This document shows positions 46,401-59,900 of a stretch of DNA of 64,000 bases, in pieces. Position 1 is the stretch's first letter. Every line of letters starts with the position of its first letter. The translations under genes and the position numbers were made by a program. The stretch is from NCBI RefSeq assembly GCF_027244095.1, contig NC_069658.1:423920687-423984686 (forward strand), written 5' to 3'. A model generated the notes under the pieces. It searched no databases. It worked only from the letters and a program-made list of their open reading frames with translations, and had not been told where the DNA came from. The DNA comes from Hemicordylus capensis. Taxonomy: Eukaryota > Chordata > Lepidosauria > Squamata > Cordylidae.

Positions 46401-49400
46401 CACCTATCCAGTCACAGTAAGGTGACTCTGCCCCAGTGGAAACTCCACAGGGTTCAGATTCCACTTCAGAAGGGTAAGGGGACCTCTATATGCCCAATTC
46501 CTCCAGTGAGTCCTGGGAACGGTCACCTTCGCACCCATGTGATCCCAAAAAGCATTACTGCCCTCTGTATGACAATAAGGCCCACAGACTTTGGGACTAT
46601 GATGACCATTATGTTGTGGACAGGCGCATTCCCCAGCTGACATGTGACTTATATGATGACCTGGAAGAAGAGCACTATGGTCCGTTGGGCGCGTCACAGG
46701 TCAAACTATGGGCCTTATGTTGAGCCCCAGTTTGTGGATTATTCATACTACAGATGGCATGGAGGCAAGAGAAGATCGCACTCTTGCTCCCAGTCCAGGT
46801 CTAGATCGCCTCCTAGCCCTAGCCGTGAGCACCGCAGGGCCCCTACACCTCGTGGCTACCTGGCGCCCAGCCCGCCAACCCTGGGAGCTAATCCACCTCC
46901 TCCAGTGGCACCTGCAGCCAAACCAGTTGTGCATGTCAACAAGTTGCTGGGGGAAGTCATGGTTCCACCACTGGAAGCACCAGACACCCTGGACAAGGAG
47001 GTGGTGGAGAGTGAGGCAGAGAATGATATGAATGAACAACCTGGAGAGAGTTCTTTGGACAAGTTCAAGGGCTATACAGGACAGCTTCTTCGGATGGCTA
47101 CCTTGCTAGGTCTGGATATTTCAAATCAATCTTCTTCATTGGAAGATCCCATCTTTGAATTAATTCAGCCACAAAACTGGTTTGCAGTAGCACTTCCATT
47201 GGTCCCAACAATCACCCAGATTGTCAAGACAGCATGGGAAAAACCGGCATCTTTCCCTCCAACCTCTAAAAATTTGGAAAGCATGTACAGAGTGCAACAG
47301 CTGGACTCTCAATACCTAACTAAATATCCAGTACGAAATTCAGTTGTGGTGGAGTCAGCCCAATCAAGGTTAAAGCAGTGTATTCTGTCTGCACCATGGG
47401 ACAAGGAAGGAAAGAAGTTGGACACAGTGGGTAGGCGTATCTACTCCAAGCCTCTTACTGCATATTACCTACTGGGCTAGGTATCAGCAGGCCTACTGGG
47501 CATTTTATCTTAGAGAAACTAGCTCCTTTTCTCAGCCAACTCAAACAAGATCAGAGGGAAGCAGCTACTGTTCTCCAGGAGGGTTCCAGAGTGGTGAAAC
47601 AGCAACTGCATTCGGCACACCATTGTGCATTGTGGGTCCCGGGCCATGGCTGTTGCAGTCTCGCTTAAGAGGCACACTTGGCTCTGCGCAGCGTTGCTCT
47701 CACAGGAAGCACAGTCTCACACTGAGGACCTGCCCTTTGATGAGGAGGCCCTTTTTGGCCAACAGACGCAAAAAGCCAGGCCCTTCGGCAAAAAAGGTAT
47801 AGGGGGGATTTGGGTTTAAGGCTAATCCTAGACTTATGGGATGTCAACTCCTTCATCTGGTACAAGTGATTTCGGATGGTAACAATCACCACTATTTTGT
47901 GCCTCTTGCCAAAGAATGTTTGGTTCGTATCGGTCTAAATGTTTCTCAACATTTTTGGAGTCAAGGACTGCTAAATTCTTCGTGCAGAGTTTCAAGGACC
48001 ACTACATTGCTGATTATTAAAATAACACTTAATATCAATCAATTAATCAAAGTGAAATTAATTAAAATGCATTTAATCAAAATTTAACTTTTGAAGTTCT
48101 GGCAGGCCAAGATTAAATTAAATTAAAATAAAATAAAGTGAATTTAAAAATCTAATAAATAAATACAATAAAATCTGTACAAAATACCTAACAATAAAAT
48201 ACATTGTTCTTTAAATAAAATGCTTTCTCCCCTCGCCACTTCCCGCCCTCCCTTCTGCCCCAATCAGTCAATCAATCAACCCTTATCATGGTCAGAGACC
48301 AGCATAAAATTACATATAAAATTGGGGTACTGAAAGGACTAATAATGTATATGAATTAAAAGTTATATGTTAGAAAGTACAGGGGGATCAAGGTGATTGA
48401 GTATATGATCATACATATCATTAAAAGGCTAAAATTAAAACTGATTGCATTTAAAAAGAGTTAAAATAGTTAAAAGTGATTACATATACGTTAAAACTAA
48501 AACTACTAAAAGTAATAGGGATAAAATAATACTATTTCTATTATAAAAATGCACAGAAGAGATGTAAAAGGGGAGCCCCAGTCCATTCCCCACCGCTTCC
48601 CCCCTCCCGCCCCAGTCCATTCCATGTCATTCTAGAGGTCCCCACTAGCTTTCCCTCCCCGCCCCCAGCAGTGTTTTCTCTTCCCGCTGGGCTGCCTCCC
48701 CACCATTTTTGCCCACCCACCTGCCTCCTCTGCCAGGGTCCTCCGCTGCTGAGGGAATAACTGGGGGTGGGGCTGTGAGCCTTCTACCCACTCCCTGGTG
48801 GTGGCGGCTGATACAAGAGCGACGGCGTGACCTGCTGTCAGTGCTGCTGGGGGATGGGGAGAAGAAGCTGCCGGTGGCGGGAGGAGGCATGGACCGGCAC
48901 TCAACTTGTCGCGGACCGGCACCAGTCTGGGGACCAGCGGTTGAGAAACTGTGAGGACACGTATTGCCCCCCATCATCACAAGTGTCTCCGATTCCAAGT
49001 GGGCAACCATACTTACCAATACAAGGCCCTCCCTTTTGGACTAGCGTCGGCTCCTCACATTTTTACAAAATGCATGTTGGTAGTAGCGATGCATCTTCAG
49101 CTGCAGGGAGTGACAGTCTTTCCATACATCGACGACTGGTTGGTCATAGCCGCCTCCTACAGCATGTTCGGCTCACTCTTTGGTTGATGAATTCCCTAGG
49201 ATTAGAAGTAAATTTCACAAAGTCTGCACTCACGCCCACCCATTCGTTAGAGTTCCTGGGAACCCTCTTGGAACTCCAAGACCGGAAGGGCTTACCTGGC
49301 CGCACACAGAGTAAACAGTCTCGGAGGCAGTGCAGATGTTCTGTCAGCACAGGTGTCACAGAGCACGTTCTGTACAAAGGCTTCTGGAACTTATTGCCAC

Positions 49401-50939
49401 AGCAGTCATTCTACTGGCTCGTTTCCACTTGCGCCGCCTGCAAGCATGGTTTCTGGACAGCAGAAGTGCAGGCGCTACTGCAGCAGAGTGGGCTCAGACC
49501 CACGGTCTCTAGGCAATGCTAGAGCTCCATTGGGGTCAGGGATTGCTCTATGCGTTCCCACCGATTCCATTAATCCCAAAGGTTATAAAATAGATAGAGA
49601 GGGATGGTGTGAGCAACCTTGGTGACCTCATGGTGGCTGAGACAACCATGGTTCACTGCCCTCTTGGATCTGGCCAATCACTCTTATCTGCACTTATCTC
49701 AGAGTCCTCGACTCTTGACGCTGGACCATGGCCCCAGATTGCACCTGGATCTGGAGTTATTGCACCTGAAAGTCTGGAAGATATAAGGCAGACACTGTTC
49801 AGTGATCCCATACAGAAAGTACTGGAGGCGGCAAGAAAACCATCTACTCGTAAGTGTTACGCTGCTAAATGGGGTGGGGATCTGCACCCACACTCTGAAG
49901 GGTCACTCTCCAGAACTGACACCAGTGCACACCATCCTGGAATACCTTCTGGCACTTGGAGTCCGAGCAAGCTCATGCCTCAATCAAGGTGCACTTAGCA
50001 GCCATAGCTGCATACCACAGTTGTTCGGGTCTGTTCTCCAACCCTACCATTAAGAAGTTTTTAAAGGGTTTGCTTAATTTGTTTCCAGCAGCCCCTCATT
50101 TGTAGCCCTCTTGGGATTTACAGTTAGTCATCTCTCAGCGAATGGCACTTTTGTTTGAACCACTAGCCACATGCCCTCTGAAGCTGTGGTTGCTGAAAAA
50201 CAGTGTTTCTAGTGGCAGTGAGAGTCAGTGAGCTGAAGGCCCTTCAGTGTGACTCCCCCTACTTAATATTCCACAGGGACAGGGTTGTAATGCAGCCTGA
50301 CCTTACATTACTGCCGAAAGTGATGTCGGAGTTCCACATGGCCCAAGAGCTAAGCCTGCCGGTCTTCTTTCCTAACCCAGTCTTGGAAAGGGAAAGGGTG
50401 TACCACTCTCTGGATGTTTGTAGGGCTTTTGGCATTTTATGTGGATAGGACTAAGACCTTTTGGAAGCCTACTAGGCTGTTGGTTAGTTATGCTGGTCCA
50501 TCCATGGGTCTGCCCATCTCAACTCAATGACTCTCAGCTTGGGTTTTGGAAGCCATCATGTTGGCCTACCAGCTGGCGAAGAAACAGGTGCCTTGCCCTG
50601 TCCAGGCGCACTCCACATGAGCTATGGCATCCATCACTGCATTCTGGAATGGAATCCCTCTGGGCGTCTGCAGGGTGGTGACCTGGGCGAACCCATCCAC
50701 CTTGGTTTACCGCTATGCCTTAGATGTCCAGTCCTGGTTGCAGGCAGCATTTGGGGCATCGGTTCTCCAGTCAGTCTGTCAATAGGCTGCCTCCTCCATC
50801 CAGGTAAGCTTAGCTTGCTATGATCCCAAGTGTGATGCACAGAGACCACAAAGGAGGAGGGCAGGTTTCCTCCCTGTAACTGTAGTTCTTTGCATGGTCT
50901 TCTGTGCATTCACACTTCCTGCCCTACCTCCCCGCAGCA

Positions 50940-50989
<50 letters not shown>

Positions 50990-53900
50990 TTTGTTTGCGA
51001 CTGTCTCCTTGACTGAGGTAGAGTGGGGTATGGTCCTACATAGGGAACTATATTTCCTGCTCTTTTTTCCTTTTTATGGTGAGGCTATGTATAGTTCCGG
51101 AATCTGGTCTCTGCGCAGGCACATAACCCAAGTGTGATGCACAGAAGACCACTTGAGGAACTACAGTTTACAGGTAGGAAACCTGCCATTCCTTATACAT
51201 GTGGTCTCTCTCCGCAGGTTATCAAACCAGAATCTTGTGTTCCATGTGGCAAACGAATAAAGTTTGGGAAACTATCTCTGAAGTGCAGAGACTGTCGAGT
51301 AGTGACTCACCCAGAATGCCGGGACCGCTGCCCCCTGCCCTGCATCCCTACTTTAACAGGGACTCCTGTCAGAATTGGAGAGGTATGCTGTAGTACATAA
51401 GCTGCCTTCAATAGCAACTGCATACTTCTTCTTATATCAAGAATGAAAGAAATGAAGCTTAAGTGGATGAAATATAGTATGCATGCCACAGCTGTGGAAA
51501 TGCCTTTGAGGTTCAAGGGTGCCAAAAGCAACAGCAAAATTCTGAGGAGACCTCTTCTGCTCTGCAAGGGCTGCTGTTGAAGTGACACATCTGTTTATTG
51601 AACCTTTCCAGTAACTCTTCATAATTTTTTCCTTACCCTGGAATTTTAAGATGTGCTATAGCCACTTGTCTAAAGAAAAGCTATGTGTGCATTAAGCTTT
51701 CTGTTGGTATCAGAGGCATAGCCACCATTGTGCGGACGGGTTCAAAGAATCCGGGCCTCCAATGAAAGGGGCTGCCGAAGCCCACAGGGGTGTGTGTCTC
51801 GGACTCCAGAGGAGTCCAGTGCGAACTCTCCCTTCCCATGCCCTGGCTGCCAAGAGCCCGAGCGAACTCTGTTTGTCTGGAGGGAGAGAAAAGGGGAAAT
51901 GTCCTATCAGGCAGCCAGCGCTGCCTGAAATGACAAACAGAGTTCGCTCGGCAGCCCAGGCAGGAGGGGGAAGTTCGCTCTGGGTTCTTTTGGAACCTGA
52001 GCCACACCCCCATGCTCATGACATCACGCGCACGGGGCGTAACTGGAGGGGGTTGCTGAGTGGGGCTGGACCCAGGCTGCTGTTCGGCTGGCTCCGCAGC
52101 TAGTTGGTATATTTAGAACATGTAGAAACGTAAGGTTTTCTAATTGCCTTTCCCTTAGGCATATGTGTTTGTTTCGGGCCAGACATAAAGTGAAATATCA
52201 GCGGGGTGGGGGGGACAGGAAGTAACAATGCCTGACATTTTGCTGAGGGACCCAGGAAGTAACATTTGCTCAGCTAGATCTTACTATTTATTGTTCATGT
52301 CTAGGGTTTTTCAGAAAGGTCTTAGGATATTGTCTTCGGATAATACAATTTAAAAGATGGGAGTAATTAGGAGTAAGTGATGCCTATCTCTGCAAGACAG
52401 GCTATAGCCCACATTATTCTGCTAATACTGTTAGCGTACACATCCCTTACACTGGCCAGAGAACATGTGCAGTTTCTTCAAGTATTCATAGTGCATTACA
52501 CATGATTCACTGAGTGGTAAATGTTTCTTTCTTATTGGGTATATGGTCCATAATAGAGTTCAGTACTAGAATCTTACACTCTAGCTTTAGAATGTGGTAC
52601 TTAGCTGTAAAGTTCAGTTAAAAGCAATTCTTTGCTCCCTATTTGCCTAGAGTGCAATTATGTAGTGTCTATCATCATCATACTCAGTAGGTATTGTTGA
52701 ACTCTCCATGGGAAGACCTGAAATTGGTGTCTTGTTTCCTAAAGGAGTCTTTTATGAGCCTTGTATGAAATCTGGTGTACATGGAAAATCACTGTACTCC
52801 TCTTTTCAGGGTGCCCTTATGGATTTTGTGTCTCTGACTCCTCCAATGATCCCCTCCATTGTAGTTCACTGTGTGAATGAAATTGAGCAGCGGGGACTAC
52901 ATGAGGTAAGAATAAACTTGAAAGTTGTGTAACTTGTGTATGGAACTGTGAATAAACAAAATGTAGGTACTAGAAGTTCTAAGAGTTATCAGCCATATAC
53001 ACAGCTTGTATCAAAGCTGCTTGTGCAGTTATTATGGATACAGCCCTAAGTACTGGGAAGTGAGTTTTATGGCATCTGCAGGACTGACTTCTTAGTATCA
53101 TGCTCTAAGGATTGTCTTTTCAATAGACAGGCCTCTACCGAATCTCTGGTTGTGACCGCACAGTGAAAGAATTGAAGGAGAAGTTCCTTCGAGGGAAAAC
53201 TGTACCCTTGCTTAGCAAGGTGGAAGATATCCATGCCATATGTGGCCTCCTTAAAGACTTCCTCCGCAATCTTAAAGAGCCCCTTCTTACCTTTCGTCTC
53301 AATAAGACATTTATGGAGGCAGCAGGTAAGGATAATGCAAAATTGTTTCCAGTGACTAGGGTGCCTCATGTTTAAACCTTGGATTTCCTCCACTGGATAA
53401 GTGGAATATTCCATTGGATAAGTGGATATCTATGGAATTCTCTGAGACGGGATGTGGTGATGGCCACTAGCTTGGATGTCTTGGCTTAGAGAAATTCATG
53501 GAGGACAGGTCTATCAATGGCTACTAGTCTGGTGGATATAGGCCACTTCCAGCCTCAGAGGCAGAATGCCTCTAAATACCAGTTTCAGGGGAGCAACAGC
53601 AAGGGAGGGCCTGCCTTAGCTTCTGCTTGTGGGCTCCCCAGAGGCATCTGGTGGGCCACTATGTGAAACAGGATACTGGAGTAGATAGGCCTTGGGCCTG
53701 ATTCCACAGGCCTGTTTGTATGTTCTTATAAGGATATGAAGCATTGATTCTCAGGCCTTGATCGTGTGGTCTTCTCTGCAACAAGGAAAAGAACTACTTG
53801 AGCTTCTGCTTTTGTAGCAGAGGCAGACAAAAATATGGACTCCTTAATATGGATGGGTCCGGACCGGTCCAGAGGCCATTGTAAAGGCCTCCAGACCGTC

Positions 53901-56900
53901 TGGACCGGTTTGGACCTGGCCGGTCTGGTCCGGGTGGAGGGGGTTCCTTTAAGGGCGGGGAGGGTTTACTTACCCCTCCCGCCGCTTTGCTCCCTCCAGC
54001 TCTCATAATTACTGTAGAAATTGGGGCGGCAGGATACCTCCCTGCCGCCCCTTCTTGCTGTTCAATCAATGTAAAACACTCCGACAAGCCTTCTGCGCAC
54101 GCACATGAGCTTCACGGCTCCCGGAGGCCCGGTCTACCCGGCCTCAGCCCCTGCTGGCGGGTAGACCGGGCCTCCGGAGGGCTGGTCTACCCGCCGGGAC
54201 GAGGCCAGGTAGACCGGGCCTCCAACCACCGGAGGCCCGGTCTACCCGTGATCGGAGGCCCGGTCTACCCGGCCTCGTCCCGGTGGGTAGACTGGGCCTC
54301 CGGCCGCCAGAGGCCCAGTCTACCCACCGGCAGGGGCCGAGGCCGGGCCTCTGGGAGCTGTGAAGCTCGCGTGCTGCGCAGAAGGCTTGTCGGAGTGTTT
54401 TACATTGATTGGGCGGCAGGGAGGTATCCTGCCGCCCCAATTTCTACAGTAATTACGAGAGCTGGAGGGGGCAAAGCGGCAGGAGGGGTAAGTAAACCCT
54501 CCCCGCCCTTAAAGGAACCCCCTCCACGGTGCCGGACCGCAGCTGTGCGGTTCCGTGCACACCCCTACTCCTTAATATTGATAACTTAGTATTGGGGAAT
54601 AAACTAGGCTTTGAATAACGTAACTATATGCTTATTGTTAGTTTTTGACAGAGTGTTTATCCTGACCTAGTGCAAACAGATTAAATAAACTTACAGCAGG
54701 AACCCCACTAATGCAGCAAGCACACACAAATGGTAGATTGCTTTAGTAGCTCCAAATAGTCAGTAAGCACTAACTGGGAGGACACCTGAGTGCTAGCTGT
54801 GTGTGTCATGGAGTTGCTGGACTCCCCTAGCAATTGCTCCCATGCTCCGTGCTGAGTACTGTTTACACTTGTCAACTTGCTTTGTTCCATGTATCTGATT
54901 TGTATAGATCTTGATATATGTTGGAGAAATCCTTCAGTTGTTAATTTTAGATTCACTTTCCTCTTTGTCATATTGAAAGTAGAGATTCCTTTGACCTATC
55001 ATCCTAAAATTTTAAGCATTTGTAATTTCTGTTACAGACTTCAGTTTTGAGTACTGTGCCCCTTACACATAGACTAATTCATGGGGCAAGTCCTACCCTA
55101 CCTCCTCTGCCAACTGAGCAAATAGGCCCCTTCTTAAAAGTAGTGATTCTCTGTATTTAGCAGGGGGAGAGCAATTGGCCCTATCCATCCCCAGCACATT
55201 ATTCCTCCAGTCGATGTCACGGGCGTCTATCTTATGTTTCTTTTTTAGATTGTGAGCCCTTTGGGGACAGGGAGCCATTTTGTGTTTGTTTATATCTATG
55301 TAAACCCCCTTGGGAACTTGTGTTGAAAAACAGTATATAAATATTAGGGATGTGCACAGAACTGGTTCAGAGGCCCTTTATGGACTTCCAAACTGGCTCA
55401 GATGTCCAGCGGTTCTGCCAGTTTGAAGGTGGGAGAGGGATATATTTGACAGGGCAGGATGCTCTTATTCTTCCCGCCGCATTTCCCCCACCAGCGCTGC
55501 CTTTTAAAACAGTCTGACGGGGTGGCAGCAAACCTCCTTTCCACCCTGGTGCCTCCTCAGACTGGAAGTGACCGGAAGTGCCTGGTTCACGTGCGCATGT
55601 TGCAACATCCGCACGAGTGAGTGTGACGTCTGCGTGCATGTTGTGACATGTGCATGCACACCAGCCACTTCCAGTCACTTCCCGTCCAAGGAGGCACCAG
55701 GGCAGCAAGGAGGTAGGCTGCCGCCCTGCCAGACCATTTTAAAAGGCAGTGCTGGCGGGGGAAATGTGGCAGAAGGGGTAAGAGCATCCTTCCCCTGTCC
55801 TTAAAGATATCCCCCTGCCACCTTGGAACCAGAAGTCCCCGGTTCTGTGCACATCCCTAATAAATATTCATCATATATTTGGTGTATTGGTATTCCTCTC
55901 AATGAATTCTTGTTGATATGTTGAAAACAGTCATATAAACATCATGTTTCTTTTTCGATTGTGAGCCCTTTGGGGACAGGGTTCCATCTTATTTGTTTGT
56001 TGTTTCTCTGTTGGTGCGGCCTGAGGATGTGGACAAGATCCTGGGCAGTGTGCGGGCGACTTCGTGCACACTTGACCCTTGCCCTTCATGGCTAATAAAA
56101 GCTGCCAGGGAGGGGACAGGCAGATGGCTGGAGGTGATCGTTAATGCTTCATTAAGGGAGGGCAGGATGCCATCGTGCCTTAAGGAGGCGGTGGTAAGAC
56201 CATTAAAAAGCCCTCCCTTGATCCCTCCAACCTGGATAACTATAGACCTGTGTCTAACCTTCCCTTTTTGGGCAAGGTGATAGAGCGTGTGGTGGCGTCC
56301 CAGCTGCAGAGGGTCTTGGATGATACGGATTATCTGGACCATTTTCAATCTGGCTTCCGCCCCAGGTATGGGACTGAGACTGCCTTGGTCGCTCTAGTGG
56401 ATGACCTACGCCGGGAACTAGACAGGGGGAGTGCGTCCCTGTTGGTTCTGCTGGACCTCTCGGCGGCGTTCGATACCATCGACCATGGTATCCTTCTGGG
56501 CCGCCTCTCGAGTATGGGAATCGGAGGCACTGCGTTGTAGTGGTTCCGGTCCTTTCTTGAGGGGAGGGTCCAGAAGGTGGTGCTGGGGGACTACTGCTCG
56601 GCCCCGTGGCCGTTGGCCTGTGGGGTCCCGCAGGGTTCGGTCTTGTCCCCCATGCTGTTTAACATCTACATGAAGCCGCTGGGAGAGGTCATCCGGGGAC
56701 TTGGACTGAGTTGTCAGCAATATGTGGATGACACTCAGCTCTATCTCTCCTTGTCATCTGATCCTAGGGAGGCGGTGGATGTCCTGAATCGGGGGCTGGA
56801 GGCCGTGATGGGCTGGATGTGGGCTAATAAACTGAAATTGAATCTGGATAAGATGGAGGTACTGTTGGTCAGTAGGAGAGCCAATCGGGATGAGGAGATT

Positions 56901-59900
56901 TTACCGGTTCTGGATGGGGTTGCACTCCCCTTGAAGGAGCAAGTACGCAGCTTGGGGGTACTACTGGACCCAGCTCTGCTTTTGGAAGCTCAGGTGGAGG
57001 CGGTGGCCAGGGGTGCCTTTGCACGGCTTCGGCTAGTGCGCCAACTGCGTCCCTTTCTCGAGAAAGCAGATCTGGCCACGGTTACCCACGCCTTAGTCAC
57101 GTCGCGGCTGGATTACTGTAACGCGCTCTACGTGGGGCTGCCCTTGAAGAATATCCATAAACTGCAGCTAGTGCAAAACGCGGCAGCGAGGGTTTTATCC
57201 GGAGCTGCCCGTTGGGAACATATCACCCCCATTTTGAAAGAGCTGCACTGGCTGCCGGTTCGTTTCCGGGTCCAATTCAAGGTGCTGGTTTTGACCTTTA
57301 AAGCCCTAAATGGTTTGGGCCCAGGGTATTTGAGGGACCGCCTGCTCCCAAGGCTTGCTGCCCGCTTGACGAGGACATCTGAGGGGGCCCTGCTCCAGGT
57401 GCCGACAATGAGGGAGGCCCGGCTGTCGTGTACTCGGGACAGGGCCTTCTCTGTTGCTGCTCCTAGACTCTGGAATGCTCTCCCAGTGGCCATTCGTTCC
57501 TCAGACTCCATCACGGCTTTTAGAAAGCTTTTAAAGACTTGGCTTTTTACCCAGGCTTTTACATAATCGTTTTTACTGCTGCTTCTGTGTGTTTTTATCT
57601 TTTGTCTTGTTTTTTATGCTTGTTTGATATGTTTTTAGCTTGGTGTTTTTATTGCTTGGTGTTTTTATTGCTTTTATTGTATGTTTTAATTTTTGTAAAC
57701 CGCCTTGGGGTTTTCTTTTAACGAAAGGCGGTATAGAAATGTAAAAATAAATAAATAAATAAAATAAACTGCCCTGAGGCCATTTTTGGAAGTGGGGGAT
57801 AGAAATCGAATTAATAATAATAATAAATTATTATTGTATGTCTTATTTAAAGAAATCATAGATGAAGACAACAGTGTGGCAGCAATCTATCAAGCAGTCG
57901 GGGAGCTTCCCCAGGCTAACAGGGACACTCTAGCTTTCCTCATGATACACCTCCAAAGGTGAGTTTAGTTGAGCTGAATGTTTTAGAAAGGGAAGTATAC
58001 AGGAAGTTGCATAATTCTATTTCTCCAAGCTCTTTTATGTGTTTGGAGCATAAGTTAAACCTGTTAATCAAAATGATGGCAGACTTGCTAGTCTGTTCTG
58101 AAGTATTTCTTATTAAGTACACACAGACTCAAATGTCTTTGTCTTGTCTAGAGTCGCTCAAAGTCCAGACACTAAAATGGACATTACTAACCTGTCCAAA
58201 GTCTTTGGGCCCACAATTGTCGGTCATGCTGTGCCAGATCCTGATCCTATGACACTACTCCAAGACACAAAGAGACAGCCCAAGGTAGGTCAGCACTGTG
58301 AATTACTGAGGTAGAATTTGGGGCACACTCAAATATGTGATAACACAAAATACATTTGTATCTGCATTGCTTGGTGTTTGATAATTCTAAGTCTGTGCCA
58401 TTGTGTAAGAGGACTTGGTTTCATGTCACTGTGCTTCTGTAGGTTGTAGAGAGGCTGATCTGCCTGCCAGTGGAATATTGGAGCCAGTTCATGATGGTGG
58501 AACAGGAAAATGTTGAGCCAGTACATATCATTGAAAATGCCAATGCCTACTCCACTCCCTGCACACCAGACGCTAAAGGTACTCAGACTTAACCGCTGTG
58601 CTAACTGAAACTCAGCCCTTTCAACAAACAGCTTAGCTTGCACACTAATTCCTTACTGCTACTTAGCAACCCTTTTCTTCACTTGGCCATCTATTTTTGT
58701 GTGGAAAAATTAAGATTGAACCATTCCAAATGTGTATTCTAGGAGCAAAAAAGCCACAGATTAGGACAAAATATGCCATAAAGCAAGGGGGTTAACTCTC
58801 CTCTCCCCTGTAACATGCAGTAGTAGGAATGCACATCATCATCCTGACCAGTGGCAACCAATGACATGGAGTGAGGCTGGGCAAATACAGGATGTGATAC
58901 ATTCCCATTACAAATGGATGATGTGTGTAGCATTTCCATTACTACATATTACTACATAGAGAGAAGAGGGGAGAAGAGGGGAATTTGACGTGGGCTTGCT
59001 ATTTCCAGCAGTAGCCTTAACTTAATCATATCCAGCTCCAACCTCACTCTCTTAGATCTTACTATACTGTTTGGATGTGAATAAACGGGCTTTCATGTTT
59101 GTAGGATCTGAAATTCTTTGGTTAAAAATTGGGACCACTTTTTTAGTGATAGTAAGCCTGAACAGTAGGAGATGTGTGCCCACACCTCATTCTTTTCAAT
59201 CCAGAGGAAGGTGACTCCTCTGCTTCATGATCTTAGCTCATGAGAGACGCCCCTTCATTGTATTCTTTATGCTTGTTGTGTATGACATTAAACAGAGCAT
59301 TACTTGCTTCTTAAGAAACTGTATATCTGTGTGTCTCATGTTGGGACTACTTGACACAGTTGAATGCTAACTGCAATGTCATGCCTTTGTTGTGTTGTTG
59401 CGAAGTGAGCATGTTGGGACCACTCACCACTCCAGAGCAGCAACTGGCAAAGACACCTTCAAGCAGTTCACTGTCACAGAAGGTCAGGTCTACATTCAGT
59501 AAGACCACACCCAAGTAAGTTGAGCAGCTGCTTCTCTGACCTAGTAAAACATATTATTTTGTTTCCTCCATTCAGTGTCCCATTCATTCATCACATTTAT
59601 ATACCGCCCAAACTTTCGTCTCTGGGAGGACTTGTTTAAGCTATGTTTTGATGGAGGTTTGAGTATGGTTCTGAGACGAGATGGCCATCATATTCACAAT
59701 GACACAGCTAAGGTAGATCAGGGGAAACATAAGAGCCCTGCTGGATCAGGCCAAGACCTGTTTGCTACAGTGGCCCACCAGCAGGAGATGAAAGCATATC
59801 CTTTCTTCCACTATTGCTCTTCTGTCGCTGATAAGTGAGTAGCCCGGGTCCAAAGAAGAAGTGGGATAGATAGTGGGTGGCTCTGGAAGAGCTCACTTTG

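Larger units (their letters stand above)
45090..51187 (+). mobile_element. old DIRS-type retroelement fossil in RACGAP1 intron 8
   Basis: About 6.1 kb. The inverted termini (45090-about 45262 and about 51000-51187) share CTGTGCATCACACTTGGGTT, AGACCAGATTCCGGAACT and GTAGGACCATACC. An internal complementary region lies at about 50821-50937. Between them are gag-like, reverse-transcriptase, RNase H-like and tyrosine-recombinase remnants in the DIRS order. Many breaks (ten or more) and clear divergence between the termini mark it as much older than the copy at 17742. A hAT element is inserted at about 47938-48952 and a (TC)n tract has grown at the right terminus. It belongs to a different DIRS lineage, since its termini do not match the young copy. 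Confidence 0.85.

Noticed and set aside
45090-51187. LTR retrotransposon or retrovirus
   Set aside because: The termini are inverted rather than direct, there is an internal complementary region, and the recombinase is of the tyrosine type.
53987-54589. 200-codon open frame with GLPG/VDRASG repeats
   Set aside because: It is read from the palindromic unit array of hAT copy B; both strands give similar repeated peptides.
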